Assembly: GCF_030317035.1 (NCBI RefSeq)
Contig: NZ_JASZYK010000001.1
Span: 558,001 to 622,000 of the forward strand
Direction of reading: 5' to 3'
Length of the DNA: 64,000 bases
Source of the DNA: Variovorax sp. J22G73
GTDB taxonomy: Bacteria > Pseudomonadota > Gammaproteobacteria > Burkholderiales > Burkholderiaceae_C
How positions within the stretch are numbered: position 1 is the stretch's first letter; each line of letters opens with the position of its first letter. Position numbers and translations under genes: made by a program. Of the stretch, positions 17,168 through 28,100 are shown one piece after another. Below the pieces are notes generated by a model that saw only the letters and a list, made by a program, of their open reading frames with translations, was not told where the DNA came from and made no database searches.

Positions 17168-18460
17168 TCAGTGAGCGGCTCGGTGAGCGACCGTGGTGCG
17201 CTGCAGCCTTGAGAAGCGCGCGATCATCCACGGCCCCATCAGCGCGCCCAGGCCGACCGAGCTCCACGCGGCCACCCAGCCGTGCGTGCTGCCGAAGCCG
17301 AAGCGCCTTTGCCCCCAGTCCAGCGCCAGGCCGAACACCCAGGGGCTGAGCGCGCCCGCGCCGAAGCCCATCACCGAGCGCACCGAGTACGCCACGCCGA
17401 GCCGGTGCGGCGCCACCACGTCGGCCAGCGCGGTCGAGTAGACCGACGAGTCGGCGATGGCGCACAGGTTGTACACGGCGGCCGCGGCCGCCAGCAGCCA
17501 CAGCGGCCAGCTCCACAGCCAGCCGAACGCGAAAGACATGCACAGGCTGGCGACGCTCGACATCATCATCACCCGCGCGCGGCCCAGCCGGTCGGAGGCC
17601 GCGCCGCCCGCCACGCTGCCGAACACGCTCACGAGGTGCGCCAGCGCGGCCAGCGCGACGCCTGCGCATTGCCACTCTGCCTTGCCACCCATCGATGCCA
17701 CCAGGTACGCCGGCAGCCACGCCCACAGCGCCATCAGTTCCCAGCAGTGGAAGGCATAGGCCCAGTTGCCGGCCATGGCGGGCTTGTCGCGCACCGTGGC
17801 CGCCAACGCGTGCCACGTGCCTTCGCGCACCGCGCCTGGCACCGGTGGCTCGGGCGCTCGCATGCGGCGCAGCGCCAGCACCGTGAGCAACGCGCCCGCC
17901 GCCGTGCCCGCGGCGGCCAGCAGCAGCCCCAGCCGCCAATGCTGCAGGTGGCTGCACGCCGCCACCACCGCCAGCGAGAGCGCATAGCCCATCGACGCCG
18001 AGCCGATGAACAGCCCCATCGCCCGCCCGCGCACCGCCGGTTCGGTGTTGCGCGCCAGCAGCTGCAGGCCCGGCGTGTACGAGGCGCCCGCGCACAGGCC
18101 GGTCAGGCCGTACAGCAGCATGGCGGAAAGCGGGCCGCGAGCGAAGAGCGCGAAGGCCATCGCCGCCACCGCGCTCAAGGCGCTGCCGAAGAGAACGATG
18201 CGGTGCGGCCCATAACGGTCGGCCAGCAGGCCCACCGCGAACAGCGAGCTCATGTAGCCCACGTGCCAGGCGCTCTGGATGGCGCCGGCCTGCGCGGCGC
18301 CCAGTTGCCAGTCGGCCATCACGAAGGGCAGCACGCCGGAATAGGCCGTGACGATCATGGCCTGCAGCAGGCGGCTCATGCACAGCAGCGCGAGCCAGCC
18401 GCGCACGGGCAGTTTCGCGACCGCGATGTCAATGTCGACACCGATGGCGGGCGTGACCAT
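17168..18460 (-). CDS. MFS permease
   Basis: This 430-residue membrane protein has about 12 transmembrane helices and the MFS loop motif ADRYGPHRIVLFGS after TM2. A second, weaker copy, SDRLGRARVMMM, follows the central loop. It converges on the tautomerase gene with only 5 bp between stop codons, and it starts 3 bp after the acetyltransferase stop, so those two form a minus-strand unit. Its position between a catabolic operon and a LysR gene suggests uptake or export of the compound handled by the cluster. The substrate is not predictable. Confidence 0.88.
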   Translation of the reverse strand: MVTPAIGVDIDIAVAKLPVRGWLALLCMSRLLQAMIVTAYSGVLPFVMADWQLGAAQAGAIQSAWHVGYMSSLFAVGLLADRYGPHRIVLFGSALSAVAAMAFALFARGPLSAMLLYGLTGLCAGASYTPGLQLLARNTEPAVRGRAMGLFIGSASMGYALSLAVVAACSHLQHWRLGLLLAAAGTAAGALLTVLALRRMRAPEPPVPGAVREGTWHALAATVRDKPAMAGNWAYAFHCWELMALWAWLPAYLVASMGGKAEWQCAGVALAALAHLVSVFGSVAGGAASDRLGRARVMMMSSVASLCMSFAFGWLWSWPLWLLAAAAAVYNLCAIADSSVYSTALADVVAPHRLGVAYSVRSVMGFGAGALSPWVFGLALDWGQRRFGFGSTHGWVAAWSSVGLGALMGPWMIARFSRLQRTTVAHRAAH

Positions 18461-18463
18461 GGC

Positions 18464-19021
18464 TCAGCGCAGCGTGCGCTGCATGAGCACCGTGTCCACC
18501 CACTGGCCGAACTTGAAGCCCACGTTGCGCAGCACGCCGACGCGCTCGAAGCCCAGCTTCTGGTGCAGGCCCAGCGAGCCCGCGTTGGCGCTGTTGCCGA
18601 TGCACGCGACCATCTGCGTGAAGCCGCTGTCGGTACAGCGCTGGATCACGCCCTGCAGCAGCGCCCGGCCGATGCCGTGGCCGTGCATGCCGTGCGCGAC
18701 GTAGATCGAGTCTTCCACCGTGTGCCGGTAGGCGGAGCGCGCGCGGTAGGCCGTGGCGTAGGCGTAGCCGACCACCGCGCCGTTCATCGTCGCCACCAGG
18801 TAGGGCAGGCCGCGCGCCACGGCGTCGTCGCGGCGCGCCTGCATCTGCTCGACGCCGGGCACCTGCTCCTCGAAGGAGCACAGGTCGTGCAGCACGTAGT
18901 GGCTGTAGATGGCGTGCACGGCGGTCATGTGGCGGGGCTCGGCATCGGTGATGTTGAGGTTCGTGTCGACAGCGGTGTCGACGGCGATGCGGGTGTCGGG
19001 GTGAGGGCTTTGCGATGGCAT
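18464..19021 (-). CDS. GNAT N-acetyltransferase (phosphinothricin acetyltransferase-like)
   Basis: This 185-residue GNAT protein has the acetyl-CoA site in HGMHGHGIGRALLQGVI and the C-terminal LGLHQKLGFERVGVLRNVGFKFGQW block, which is characteristic of the PAT/Bar-type subfamily. The AIYSHYVLHDLCSFEE segment also matches that subfamily. It would acetylate the amine of an amino-acid-like substrate. I took the ATG at 19021, giving MPSQSPHPD, because the family core begins soon after. The adjacent MFS gene starts 3 bp downstream, an arrangement that fits detoxification plus transport. It is divergent from the LysR regulator. Confidence 0.88.
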   Translation of the reverse strand: MPSQSPHPDTRIAVDTAVDTNLNITDAEPRHMTAVHAIYSHYVLHDLCSFEEQVPGVEQMQARRDDAVARGLPYLVATMNGAVVGYAYATAYRARSAYRHTVEDSIYVAHGMHGHGIGRALLQGVIQRCTDSGFTQMVACIGNSANAGSLGLHQKLGFERVGVLRNVGFKFGQWVDTVLMQRTLR

Positions 19022-19052
19022 GGCGCCGATCTTGACGAGGCCCCTGCCATAA

Positions 19053-19994
19053 GTGAAGCTTCGCCCTGCTATTCGCTGCATAAGAAATACTTTGGACAAG
19101 ACGCTCAACCTCGACCAGCTCCGCTCCTTCGGCCTGGTCATCGAAACCGGCAGCTTCTCGGCGGCGGCCGACCGGCTCGGCCTGTCGCAGCCGGCCGTGA
19201 GCCTGCAGGTGCGCCAACTGGAGCGGCGGCTCGCGGTGCGGCTCATCGAGCGGGTCGGCAAGCGCGCCAGGGCCACGCCGGCGGGCTTGGAACTGCTGCG
19301 GCATGTGCCCCACATCGACAGCGCGGTGGAAAACGCCATCGACGCGCTGGCCGACCACGCGAGCGGCGTCACCGGCCGCGTGCGGCTGGGCACGGGCGCC
19401 ACGGCCTGCCTGCACTTTCTGCCGGCGGTGCTGCGCACGCTGCGCGAGCAGTTCCCGGGGCTGGGCGTGGTGGTCAGCACCGGCAACACCGAAGACCAGG
19501 CGCGCAAGGTGGAAGAAAACAGCCTCGACCTCGCGCTGGTCACGCTGCCGGCGGCGGGGCGCTCGCTGGCGGCGATGCCGGTGCTCGACGACGAGTTCGT
19601 CGCCATCAGCCCGGTGGAGCGCGCACCGTTGAAGGCGAGGGTGGCGCCGGGCGACCTGGCCGGCCTGCCGCTGGTGCTGTTCGAGCCCGCGGCCAACACG
19701 CGCAAGCTGGTCGACCGCTGGTTCGCCGCCGAGGGCCTTCAGCCGCAGCCCGTGATGGAGCTGGGCAGCGTGGAGGCAATGAAGGAGATGGTGGCCGCGG
19801 GGCTGGGGTGCGCCATCGTGCCCGGCATGTCGATGACGGGGCGCGGCGCCCACCCGGGGCTGAAGGCCAGCCGCCTGAACCCGCGCATGCACCGCACGCT
19901 GGCGGTGGTGATGCGGCGCGACAAGCCCGTGAACAAGGCGCTGCGCGTGGTGCTCGACGCGATCCTGGCGGCCGGCAAGCCCGGCCGCCGCTAG
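19053..19994 (+). CDS. LysR-family transcriptional regulator
   Basis: This LysR regulator has the winged helix-turn-helix in the first 65 residues (LDQLRSFGLVIETGSFSAAA, LSQPAVSLQVRQLERRL) and a C-terminal periplasmic-binding-protein-like effector domain. The start is uncertain: the open frame begins with GTG at 19053, but a TTG at 19092 gives an N-terminus (DKTLNLDQLRSF) closer to the family norm. It faces the GNAT-MFS pair across a short shared promoter region, the usual LysR arrangement, so it probably activates or represses those genes in response to a cluster metabolite. Confidence 0.9.
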   Translation: MKLRPAIRCIRNTLDKTLNLDQLRSFGLVIETGSFSAAADRLGLSQPAVSLQVRQLERRLAVRLIERVGKRARATPAGLELLRHVPHIDSAVENAIDALADHASGVTGRVRLGTGATACLHFLPAVLRTLREQFPGLGVVVSTGNTEDQARKVEENSLDLALVTLPAAGRSLAAMPVLDDEFVAISPVERAPLKARVAPGDLAGLPLVLFEPAANTRKLVDRWFAAEGLQPQPVMELGSVEAMKEMVAAGLGCAIVPGMSMTGRGAHPGLKASRLNPRMHRTLAVVMRRDKPVNKALRVVLDAILAAGKPGRR

Positions 19995-20010
19995 CTGGCG
20001 GGCCGCCAGC
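19994..20010. terminator. GC-rich palindrome at the lysR/MFS convergence
   Basis: GCTGGCGG and CCGCCAGC form a perfect dyad around a single G, beginning at the last base of the lysR stop codon. Flanking GCCGG stretches could extend the fold. There is no T-run, so any termination would be weak or protein-dependent. Confidence 0.3.
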
Positions 20011-20055
20011 CGCCGGCCAGGGGCTTGGCTTTGAAGGCTGGGGCTCTGCCGGGTG

Positions 20056-21318
20056 TCACTCGGGAATCACGCCCGCCGCCGCCGGCATGCCGCCGCGTGC
20101 GCGGCCCAGCGTGCCGACGATGAGCGCGGCGATCAGCACCAGCACGCCGCTGAGCACCATGGTGCTGGAGATGCCGAAGCCGTCGACCGTGACGCCGCCG
20201 ATCAGCGCGCCCGAGGCAATGGCCACCTGGAAGCCGCTGACCAGCAGGGCCTGGCCGGCTTCGGGGGCGTCGGGCACGGCTTCCATCATCCAGCCGGTGA
20301 GCGCCACCGGAATCAGGCCGAAGGCCACGCCCCAGATCACGACCACCACCGCGCCCGGCACGAAGCCGGTGCCGATGAGCGTGGACAGCAGCAGCGCCGT
20401 CGCCAGCATCAGCGCCGCCAGCAGGGTGGTGCCGCGCACGCTGCGCGCCACCAGGCTGCCGCCCAGGAAGGTGCCCACGAAACCCACCGCGCCGTACACC
20501 AGCAGCAGCGTCGACACCGCGTTCGGCGCCAGGCCGAACACCTGTTGCAGCAGCGGCTTCAGGTAGGTGTACGCCGCGAAGTGGCCGGCAATGAAGAACA
20601 GCACCGCCAGCAGCCCGACCTGCGCCATGCGGCGCGTGAGCGGCGTGAGCAGGTCGCGCGCGCCGATGGCGCGTGCCGGCGGCATGGCGGGCAGCAGCCA
20701 CAGCTGCACCAGCAGCACCACCGCGGCCAGCGCGCCGGTCACGGCGAACGAGGCGCGCCAGCCGAACATCGTGCCCAGGAAGGAGCCGGCCGGCACCCCG
20801 AGCACGGTGGCGGCGGACACGCCGGCCAGCACATAGGACATGGCGCGCGCCTGCGCGGCATGCGGCACCAGTTGCGTGGCCGCGGCCGGCGCGAAGGTCC
20901 AGAAGCCGCCCACGCACAGGCCCAGCAGCAGGCGCGCGACCAGCATGGTGGCGAAGTTGGGCGCGAACGCGGCGAGCACGTTCGAGGCGATGAGCAAGGT
21001 GGTGAGCGCGATCAGCACCGTGCGCCGGTCGAGCCGGCCCGAGGCCACGATGAGCGCGGGGCCCGCGAAGGCGGCCAGCACGCCGGGCATGGTGACCATC
21101 AGCCCGGCCGTGCCGTCGGACACGTTGAGCCCGCGCGCGATGTCGGTCAGCAGGCCGATGGGCATGAACTCGGTGGAGACCATCGCGAAGGTGCCGACGG
21201 CGATGGAGCCGACGGCGAGCCAGGCGGAGCGCGTGGCCGGCACCGGCGCGGCGGACGAGGTGGCCGGGGCCACCGCCAGGTCGTCGGCGCAGGGGTTGCT
21301 GCTGGGTGAATTCATCAT
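20056..21318 (-). CDS. MFS exporter (DHA1, PbuE/NepI/AraJ-like)
   Basis: This major-facilitator protein of about 420 residues has 12 predicted helices. Signature stretches STEFMPIGLLTDIARGL, LVARLLLGLCVGGFW and GVPAGSFLGTMFGWR are typical of the DHA1 group that exports purines, sugars or drugs. I start it at the ATG at 21318 (MMNSPSSNP); the next codon is also ATG, and an in-frame ATG at 21354 is less likely. It is transcribed toward the lysR gene. It has no neighbour that reveals its substrate. Confidence 0.88.
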   Translation of the reverse strand: MMNSPSSNPCADDLAVAPATSSAAPVPATRSAWLAVGSIAVGTFAMVSTEFMPIGLLTDIARGLNVSDGTAGLMVTMPGVLAAFAGPALIVASGRLDRRTVLIALTTLLIASNVLAAFAPNFATMLVARLLLGLCVGGFWTFAPAAATQLVPHAAQARAMSYVLAGVSAATVLGVPAGSFLGTMFGWRASFAVTGALAAVVLLVQLWLLPAMPPARAIGARDLLTPLTRRMAQVGLLAVLFFIAGHFAAYTYLKPLLQQVFGLAPNAVSTLLLVYGAVGFVGTFLGGSLVARSVRGTTLLAALMLATALLLSTLIGTGFVPGAVVVVIWGVAFGLIPVALTGWMMEAVPDAPEAGQALLVSGFQVAIASGALIGGVTVDGFGISSTMVLSGVLVLIAALIVGTLGRARGGMPAAAGVIPE

Positions 21319-21437
21319 GGGACTGGTCCTGAAGCGCATCGGCGGTGCACGCACGCCGATGCCGGTGAAAGGGCATTGGAGTGTGCGAGCGGTCGCCTTC
21401 GCGACAAAGGGGTCGCCAAGCAGTAGTCAGTTTCCCT

Positions 21438-21460
21438 GGGGCGAACAATCGCCCCTTTTT
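21438..21460 (+). terminator. Terminator-like hairpin with T-run on the plus strand
   Basis: GGGGCGA-ACAA-TCGCCCC is a perfect 7-bp stem with a 4-nt loop followed by five T residues on the plus strand. Both flanking genes are on the minus strand, so the T-run faces the wrong way for them. On the minus strand only the hairpin, 28 bp past the stop of the small membrane gene, is available. Confidence 0.5.
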
Positions 21461-21483
21461 GTTATCTCGGGTGGCGATGGCCG

Positions 21484-22023
21484 CTATGCCGCCGGCAGCA
21501 CCCGCCCGTCGGCGATGAAGGCCTCGCCGACCAGCACGCGGAAGCTCGCGCCCGGCGCCAGCCTGGGCCGGGCGACGGCCGGGGAGAGGAACTCGACGTC
21601 GAGCACCGCCGGCTTGCCGCGCTCCAGCGGCAAGCCCGCCGGCACCACCCAGCGCGCCGAGAAGCCTTCCTTGTCGACCACCAGCGCGCAGCGGTACTCG
21701 CCGGGCGCGATGGGCACGTCCTGCGAGGGCAGCCCGGGCTTGCGAAAGACCAGCTCCACGCGCGCGTGCGGCGTGAACGCACCCGCGGTGTCGAAGCTCG
21801 GCGGCGCCGTCACCGCAGCCCGAGGCGCGCGGCGCGGCCGCTTGCTGACCAGCCAGGCGATCACGTTGCCGATGATGGGCACCCACAGCACCATCAGCAG
21901 CGTCGCGATGTCGCGCGTGGTGGTGCCGGGCGTGGCGTAGTGGCGCACGACGGCGCCGCCGACGGCCACGCACAGCAGCACGATGACGATGACCTTGCGG
22001 CGGAACTGGATCTTGGTGCTCAT
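21484..22023 (-). CDS. Conserved-looking small membrane protein of unknown function
   Basis: This 179-residue protein has two N-terminal hydrophobic segments (about 10-26 and 40-58, IVIVLLCVAVGGAVV and LLMVLWVPIIGNVIAWL). A soluble domain of about 110 residues with beta character follows (ARVELVFRKPG, PGEYRCALVVDKEGF, FRVLVGEAF). I do not recognise the family. The coding pattern, ATG start and GC use look like a real gene. It lies downstream of ndvB on the same strand, 141 bp away, and might be expressed from its own promoter. Confidence 0.7.
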   Translation of the reverse strand: MSTKIQFRRKVIVIVLLCVAVGGAVVRHYATPGTTTRDIATLLMVLWVPIIGNVIAWLVSKRPRRAPRAAVTAPPSFDTAGAFTPHARVELVFRKPGLPSQDVPIAPGEYRCALVVDKEGFSARWVVPAGLPLERGKPAVLDVEFLSPAVARPRLAPGASFRVLVGEAFIADGRVLPAA

Positions 22024-22106
22024 GTCTTCGGCAGTGCCGCTTCGGTCGCGCGATGTGGATGGGGTTGCGAGTCTAGGGCCATCGCCGGGGCCGCCCCGGC
22101 CTGAGC

Positions 22107-22151
22107 GGACCCGAGCCGTGCGGACCCGAGCCGTGCGGACCCGACCCGAGC
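22107..22151. repeat. Three-copy 15-bp tandem repeat downstream of ndvB
   Basis: GGACCCGAGCCGTGC occurs twice perfectly and a third time as GGACCCGACCCGAGC, just past the ndvB stop. GC-rich complementary segments (GGGGCCGCCCCGG nearby) could fold, but no T-run follows on the minus strand. Confidence 0.85.
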
Positions 22152-22164
22152 GGCCCCGGCCCCT

Positions 22165-25100
22165 TCAGGTCACACGCAGCACCGCGTCGGCCGGCAGCGC
22201 CTGCCAGTCGATCCATTCGCCCGCCGCCACGTGGTGCGTCGGCGCGGCCGCGCCATCCACGCCGTGCACCTCGCCCCATTGGAGCGTGAGCTGCCGCCCC
22301 CCGAGCCGCAGCGCGATCTCGAAGCCCGGCCAGTGCGCCGGCACGTGCGGCGTCAGCGCGAGCTGGCGGCCCTTCACGCTCAGGCCCAGCAGCGTCTCCA
22401 CGGCCGCGCGGTGCAGCCATGCGGCCGAGCCGGTGTACCAGCTCCAGCCGCCGCGGCCCACGTAGGGCGCCGCGCCGTACACGTCGCCCGCCATCACGTA
22501 GGGCTCCAGCTCGTACACCGGCCCGCGCTCGGGGTGCCGCGCGCGGTGCGCCGGGCTCAGGCCCTCGAAGCTCTGCCACGCCGCCTCGTGGTCGCCCTGC
22601 AGCGCCTGCGCCATCAGCGCCCACACGGCGCCGTGCGAATACTGGCCGCCGTTCTCGCGCACGCCGGGCGGGTAGGCCTGGATGTAGCCGGGGTTGTTGG
22701 TCGAGTTGGCGAAGGGCGGCGTCAGCAGGCGCAGCAGGCCGGCCGGCTCGTCGTGCAGCAGCTTCTTCACCGAGGCCATGGCCGGGCCGGTGTGGGCGTC
22801 GTCCGAGGCGCCCGACAGCACCGACCACGCCTGCGCGATCAGGTCGATGCGGCATTCGTCGTTGGTCGACGAGCCCAGCGGCGCGCCGTTGTCGAAGAAG
22901 GCACGGCGGAACCACGCGCCGTCCCAGCCGGCGCCGTGCAGCGCGGCGATCCAGCCGGTGCGCGCGGCGTTCCAGCGGGCGGCGCGCTCGTGCTCGCCGC
23001 GTGCCTGCGCCAGCGGCGCGAACTGCGCGACCACGCTGCACAGGAACCACGCGAGCCACACCGATTCGCCGCGGCCTTCGTTGCCCACGCGGTTCATGCC
23101 GTCGTTCCAGTCGCCGGTGCCCATCAGCGGCAGGCCGTGCGCGCCGGTCTTCAGGCTGCGGTCGATGGCGCGCGCGCCGTGCTCGAACACGCTGGCCATC
23201 TGGCCGCTGCGCTGCGGCGCGTAGTAGGCGTCTTCGGCGCCCTCGGGAATGGCCGGGCCTTCGATGAAGCCGGCCATGGCGTCGAGCAGCGATGCATCGC
23301 CCGTCACCTCCACGTAGTGCGCCGCCGCGTACGGCAGCCACAGCAGGTCGTCCGAGAAATGCGTGCGCACGCCGGCACCGCCGGGCATGTGCCACCAGTG
23401 CTGCACGTCGCCCTCGGAGAACTGGCGCGCCGCGTTGAGCAATATCTGCTCGCGCAGCCGCGCGGGGTCGGTCAGTGCGAAGGCCATGGCGTCCTGCAGC
23501 TGGTCCCTAAAGCCGAAGGCGCCGCCCGCCTGGTAGAAGCCGGCCTTCGACCACAGCCTGCAGGCCAGGGTCTGGTAGACCAGCCAGCGGTTGACCAGCG
23601 CGTCGAACAGCGGGTCGGGCGTGCGCACCTGCAGCCGGCCCAGCAGCTCGTTCCAGAAGCCCTGCACCTGGGCCAGCGCGGCCGGCACGTCGCGCTGGCG
23701 CCAGCGGTGCGCCAGGTCGAGCGCGGCATCGGCGCTGGCGGCGTGGCCCAGCACGAAGCTGAAGCTGGCCGTTTCGCCGGCCGCCACCACGAACTCGCCG
23801 CCGATGGCCGCGCAGGCGTCGAGCCCGCTGCCGGCGCGCCGCGCGAGCGTGTCGGGCACCTCGACCACGCCGTGGCCGCCGAAGAACTCGTTGCGGTCGC
23901 AGGTCCATTGCGTGGCGCCCATGGCCGAACTGGTGCCGCTGCCCTGCAGCCCCGCGAGCATCAGGAAGGCCGTGCTGCCGCCGAAGCCCGCGCCCGATTC
24001 GCGCTGCTCGCCGAACACGGCCGGCTGGTCTTCGGGCTTCCAGCCATGCACGGTGCGCCGCGTGCCGCGCGCGTCGCCGAGCTGCCACTCGGCCATGGCC
24101 AGGGCGCGCAGGCGCCGCGCGCCGCTGCCCTGGTTGTGCACGCGCACGTGCACCAGCTTCACGGCCTCGTCGCGGTCGGCGAAGAAGGTGGTTTGCAGCG
24201 CGAGGCCGCCCGCGTCGTGCTCGAACACGGTGTAGCCCTGGCCGTGGCGCACGCGGTGGCGCGCCTTGCCTGCGTGGCCGCCGGCGGGGGTCAGCGGCAG
24301 CATGTCGCGCGAGGCCAGGTCCTGCAGCAGGTAGTGCTCGAAGGCCGGGTCCTGCACCGGGTCGTTCGACCACGGCGTGACCTGGTGCATGCGGCTGTTC
24401 ACGGCCCAGGTGAAGCCGGTGCCCCACTCGGACACCTGGAAGCCGAAGGCCTCGTTGGCGATCACGTTGATCCATGGGCGCGGCGTGCGCCGGTCGGCAC
24501 CGACCTCGAAGCGGAACTCGCCGCTGTCGGCGTCGAACTCGCCAGTGGGCGGCGTTGCCGTGGGCAGCGCTTCGAGGCGTGGCACCAGCGGCACGGCCGG
24601 GGGCGTGGCGACGGCTTCGGTGGCCGATGGCGCGTCGCCGCGCGCCTCGTGCAAGGCCGCCACCTGCACCTCGAGCGGGCGCCCGTCGGCCGTGAACACC
24701 GCGCGCGCCAGGCTGGAGAGCGCGGCCTTTTCCGAAGGCACCACGTCCTGGTCGCGCAGCAGGTAGAAGCCGGCCGTGTCGTTGCGCGGAAAGCTGTTCT
24801 GCGTTTGCTGGGTGACGCGTGAGCGCAGCATTTCTATCTCGCGCTGCAATGGCATCAGGTACGAGTTGGGTTCGCTGTTGAGCACCACCAGGTCGCAGGC
24901 CACGCCGCCGAAGCCCCACCACGGCTGCGCGCGCAGCAGCGTGTTGATGAGGCCCATGCCGTTCATCGAGTGGATGTACACCAGCACGATGGGCTTGTCC
25001 CCCGAGATGCCGAAGCGCCAGATCTGCCGCAGGTCGATCAGCCCGCGGTCGCTCATGACGCGCGGCGTGGTGTACGTGAGGATGGTCGTCAGGTCTTGCA

Positions 25101-28100
25101 GCGCCAGGTTCTGCGCGGGCGCGATGCTCAGGTCGCGCAGGCGCACCTGCGCCAGCGTGGCGGCCATGCGGGTGGCGCGCTCCACGTGCATGGGCTGCAT
25201 GTAGCGGTCGATGCCGGGCATCAGCGCCTCGATGGTCTCGTCGGCCGCCGTGGCAAAGCTCAGGCGCGCGGTGGCGCCCGGCGCGATCGACAGCCGCACG
25301 CGCAGGCAGGCGATGGGGTCCAGCCCGTTCACCTGCTTGCCCTTGGCGGTGAGCGGTTGCGCGTCGAGCGCGGGGTTGGCCAGCGTGCGGTTGCGCCCGA
25401 TGAAGGCACGCCGGTCGGTCATGCAGTCGATGGACAGCACGTTGGCGTCCGCCGAGGCCAGGAAGTGGGCGGCGGCCACCACCGCGTCGCCGTGCAGGCG
25501 CGGCTTGCGCGACAGCAGCAGCGCGCGCCACGAGGGCTCCCAGCGCGACTCCACGAACAGGTTGGCGAAGGCCGGGTGCGCCTCGTCCGCCTTGGGATTC
25601 GACAGCACCGGCTCGAAGTACGACACCAGCTCCAGCGTGCGCGTGTGCTCGCCCGAGTTGTGCAGGGTGATGTTGCGCAGCTCGGTGTCGTCCTCGGGGC
25701 TGATGAGCACGGTGGTGCGCACCTGCAGGCCGGGGCCGGTGGCGTCGAACTGCACCTGGTCGGCCAGGAAGCGGGTGCGGTAGCGCCAGTCGGCGCCGGG
25801 CGCAGGCAGGGCGGTGAGCGAGGTGAGCGCTTCGGCGCCGTCGTCGCGAATGAAGAAGAAGGTGCCGTAGCTGTCGCGCAGCGGGTCGTCGCGCCAGCGC
25901 GTCACGTTGAACGAATGCCAGCGGCTCACGCCCGCGCCGTTGGCGCGCAGGGCCACGGTGTAGCGGCCGTTCGACAGCAGGTGCGTGGGCTGGAAGCCCG
26001 GCGCCATCGGGTCGACCAGGCGCGGCTGGAACAGCGGCGCCAGCTCGGCCTGGCTGGGCTCGGGCGGCGTGCGCGGATCGGCGCTGCCGATGATCTGGCG
26101 CGGCGTGCGTTCGTGCAGCAGCGTTTCGTGCGCCTGCACCAGCGCGGCGCTGCTGAACCAGCGGCGCGGCGCGTCGGCGCACAGCAGGTTGCACAGCGCC
26201 ACCAGCGACATGCCCTGGTGGTGCGCCATGAAGTTGCGCACCACTGTGAAATCTTGCCCCTCGCTCTGGCGCGAAGCGGTGAAGTCGACCGCGTCATGAA
26301 AGCCGAACTCGCCGCGCGCGCCCAGCGATTCGAGCAGCTCCAGGTTCTGCACCGCCGCCACCGGGGCGAAGGGCGCGGCCATGGCGCTGGCGTAGGGCGC
26401 CACCACGCGGTCGGTGGGCGGCGTGCGCCGCAGCGCCAGCCGCGGCACGCCGAAGGGCGAGTACTGGTAGGCCAGCGAGTGGTCCTGCGCGAAGTACGCC
26501 GACTCGGACACGCCCCATGGCAGGTTCTGCGCGCGGCCGAAGGCCTGCTGCTCGGCAATGGCGGCGGTGTTGGCCACCTGCAGCAGGCCGTCGGTGGGCT
26601 CGGACATCACCAGCGCGGGCATCACGTACTCGAACATCGAGCCCGACCACGACTTCAGGCTGGGCTGGAAGCCCACCAGCAGGAAGGGGCGGCCGAGCGC
26701 CATCCAGTGGCGGCGCGGCACGTCCCCCTTGGCGATGGCCAGGAAGCTCAGCAGGCGCGACTCGGAGGCCAGCAGGTCGTAGTAGCTGGCGTCGAGCACG
26801 TTTTCTTCCACGCGCAGGCCGATGTGGAACAGGTGGCGCTTGGCGTCGTAGAGGCCGCTGAAGTCCATGTCGGCGTGCAGCGCGTCGCAGCGCCGTGCCA
26901 GGGCTTCGAGCGCGGGCGCCTCGTGCGCTTCGCATCCTTCGGCCGCGAAGGCGCGGCAGGCCTGCGCCACGGCCACCAGGTGGCCCGCGAAGTTGCCACT
27001 GTCCACGCTGGACACGTAGTCGGGCGGCAGCGGTTTCAGCGTTTGCGTGTCGTACCAGTTGAACAGGTGGCCGTGGTGCTTCTGCATGCGGTCCACGCTG
27101 TCGAGCGTGGCCGTGATGCGTGCGAGCAGCGCGGCGGTGTCGATCCAGCGGAACTCGCGCGCGCAGCAGGCGGCCAGCAGGTACATGCCGATGTTGGTCG
27201 GCGAGGTGCGGTGCGCAATGGTGGGTTGCGGCTCCAGCTGCAGGTTGTCGGGCGGCAGATGGTTGTCGTCGGGGCCCACCACGTGCTCGAAGAAGCGCCA
27301 GGTGTCGTGCGCCACCTTGCGCAGGTAGCTGCGCTGTTCGGTGCTGAGCGGGTCTTGCACTTCGGCATCGGCGCGGCTGCCCCACCACGCCGCCACCGGC
27401 GCCAGCGCCCACAGCACGAACAGCAGCGGGCCGATGACCGGGTAGGCGCTCCAGTGCGCCGCCACGGCGAGTGCAAGGCACAGCACGCTGCTGGCCGCGG
27501 CGTTGCGCAGGAAGGGGCCCAGCCGTTCGCTCGCCTGGGCCTGGGTTTGCGCCGCCGTGGTCCATTCGAGCAGGTGCCGGCGGCTGACCACCAGGCGCCA
27601 GGTGGCGCGAAACCACGCGTCCAGCAGCAGCCGCGTCTGCGCCGCGAGCTGCACGAACTGCCACGCCGCGCCGGCCATGGCGCGCAGCAGCTCGACCGCG
27701 CCCACGTCGAAGAAGTGGCGCAGCTCGATGGCGCGGCGCGTGGGCACCAGCCCGGCGAGCGCGCCCAGCAGCGGCCCCAGCACCAGCGCCGAGGCCACGG
27801 CCGCCAGCGCCCAGCCCAGCGGCATGGCCTGCGTGAACACCACCAGCACCAGCAGCGCGAAAGACGCCGGCACCACCAGCGAGCGGCGCAGGTTGTCGCC
27901 CATCTTCCACAGGCCCAGCGCGTCGAGGCCGAAGCGGCGCGCGCGCCACATCAGCGGCAGCAGCTGCCAGTCGCCGCGCACCCAGCGGTGCACGCGCGAG
28001 GCGGCCACGCCGGCGTGGTGCGGATGGTCTTCCACCAGCACCACGTCGCTCACCATCGCGCAGCGCGCGACCGTGCCTTCGAGCAGATCGTGGCTGAGCA

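Noticed and set aside
17282..20566. 1094-residue open frame crossing several genes on the plus strand
   Set aside because: It runs across the MFS, GNAT, LysR and second MFS genes in a wrong frame and contains no conserved motifs.
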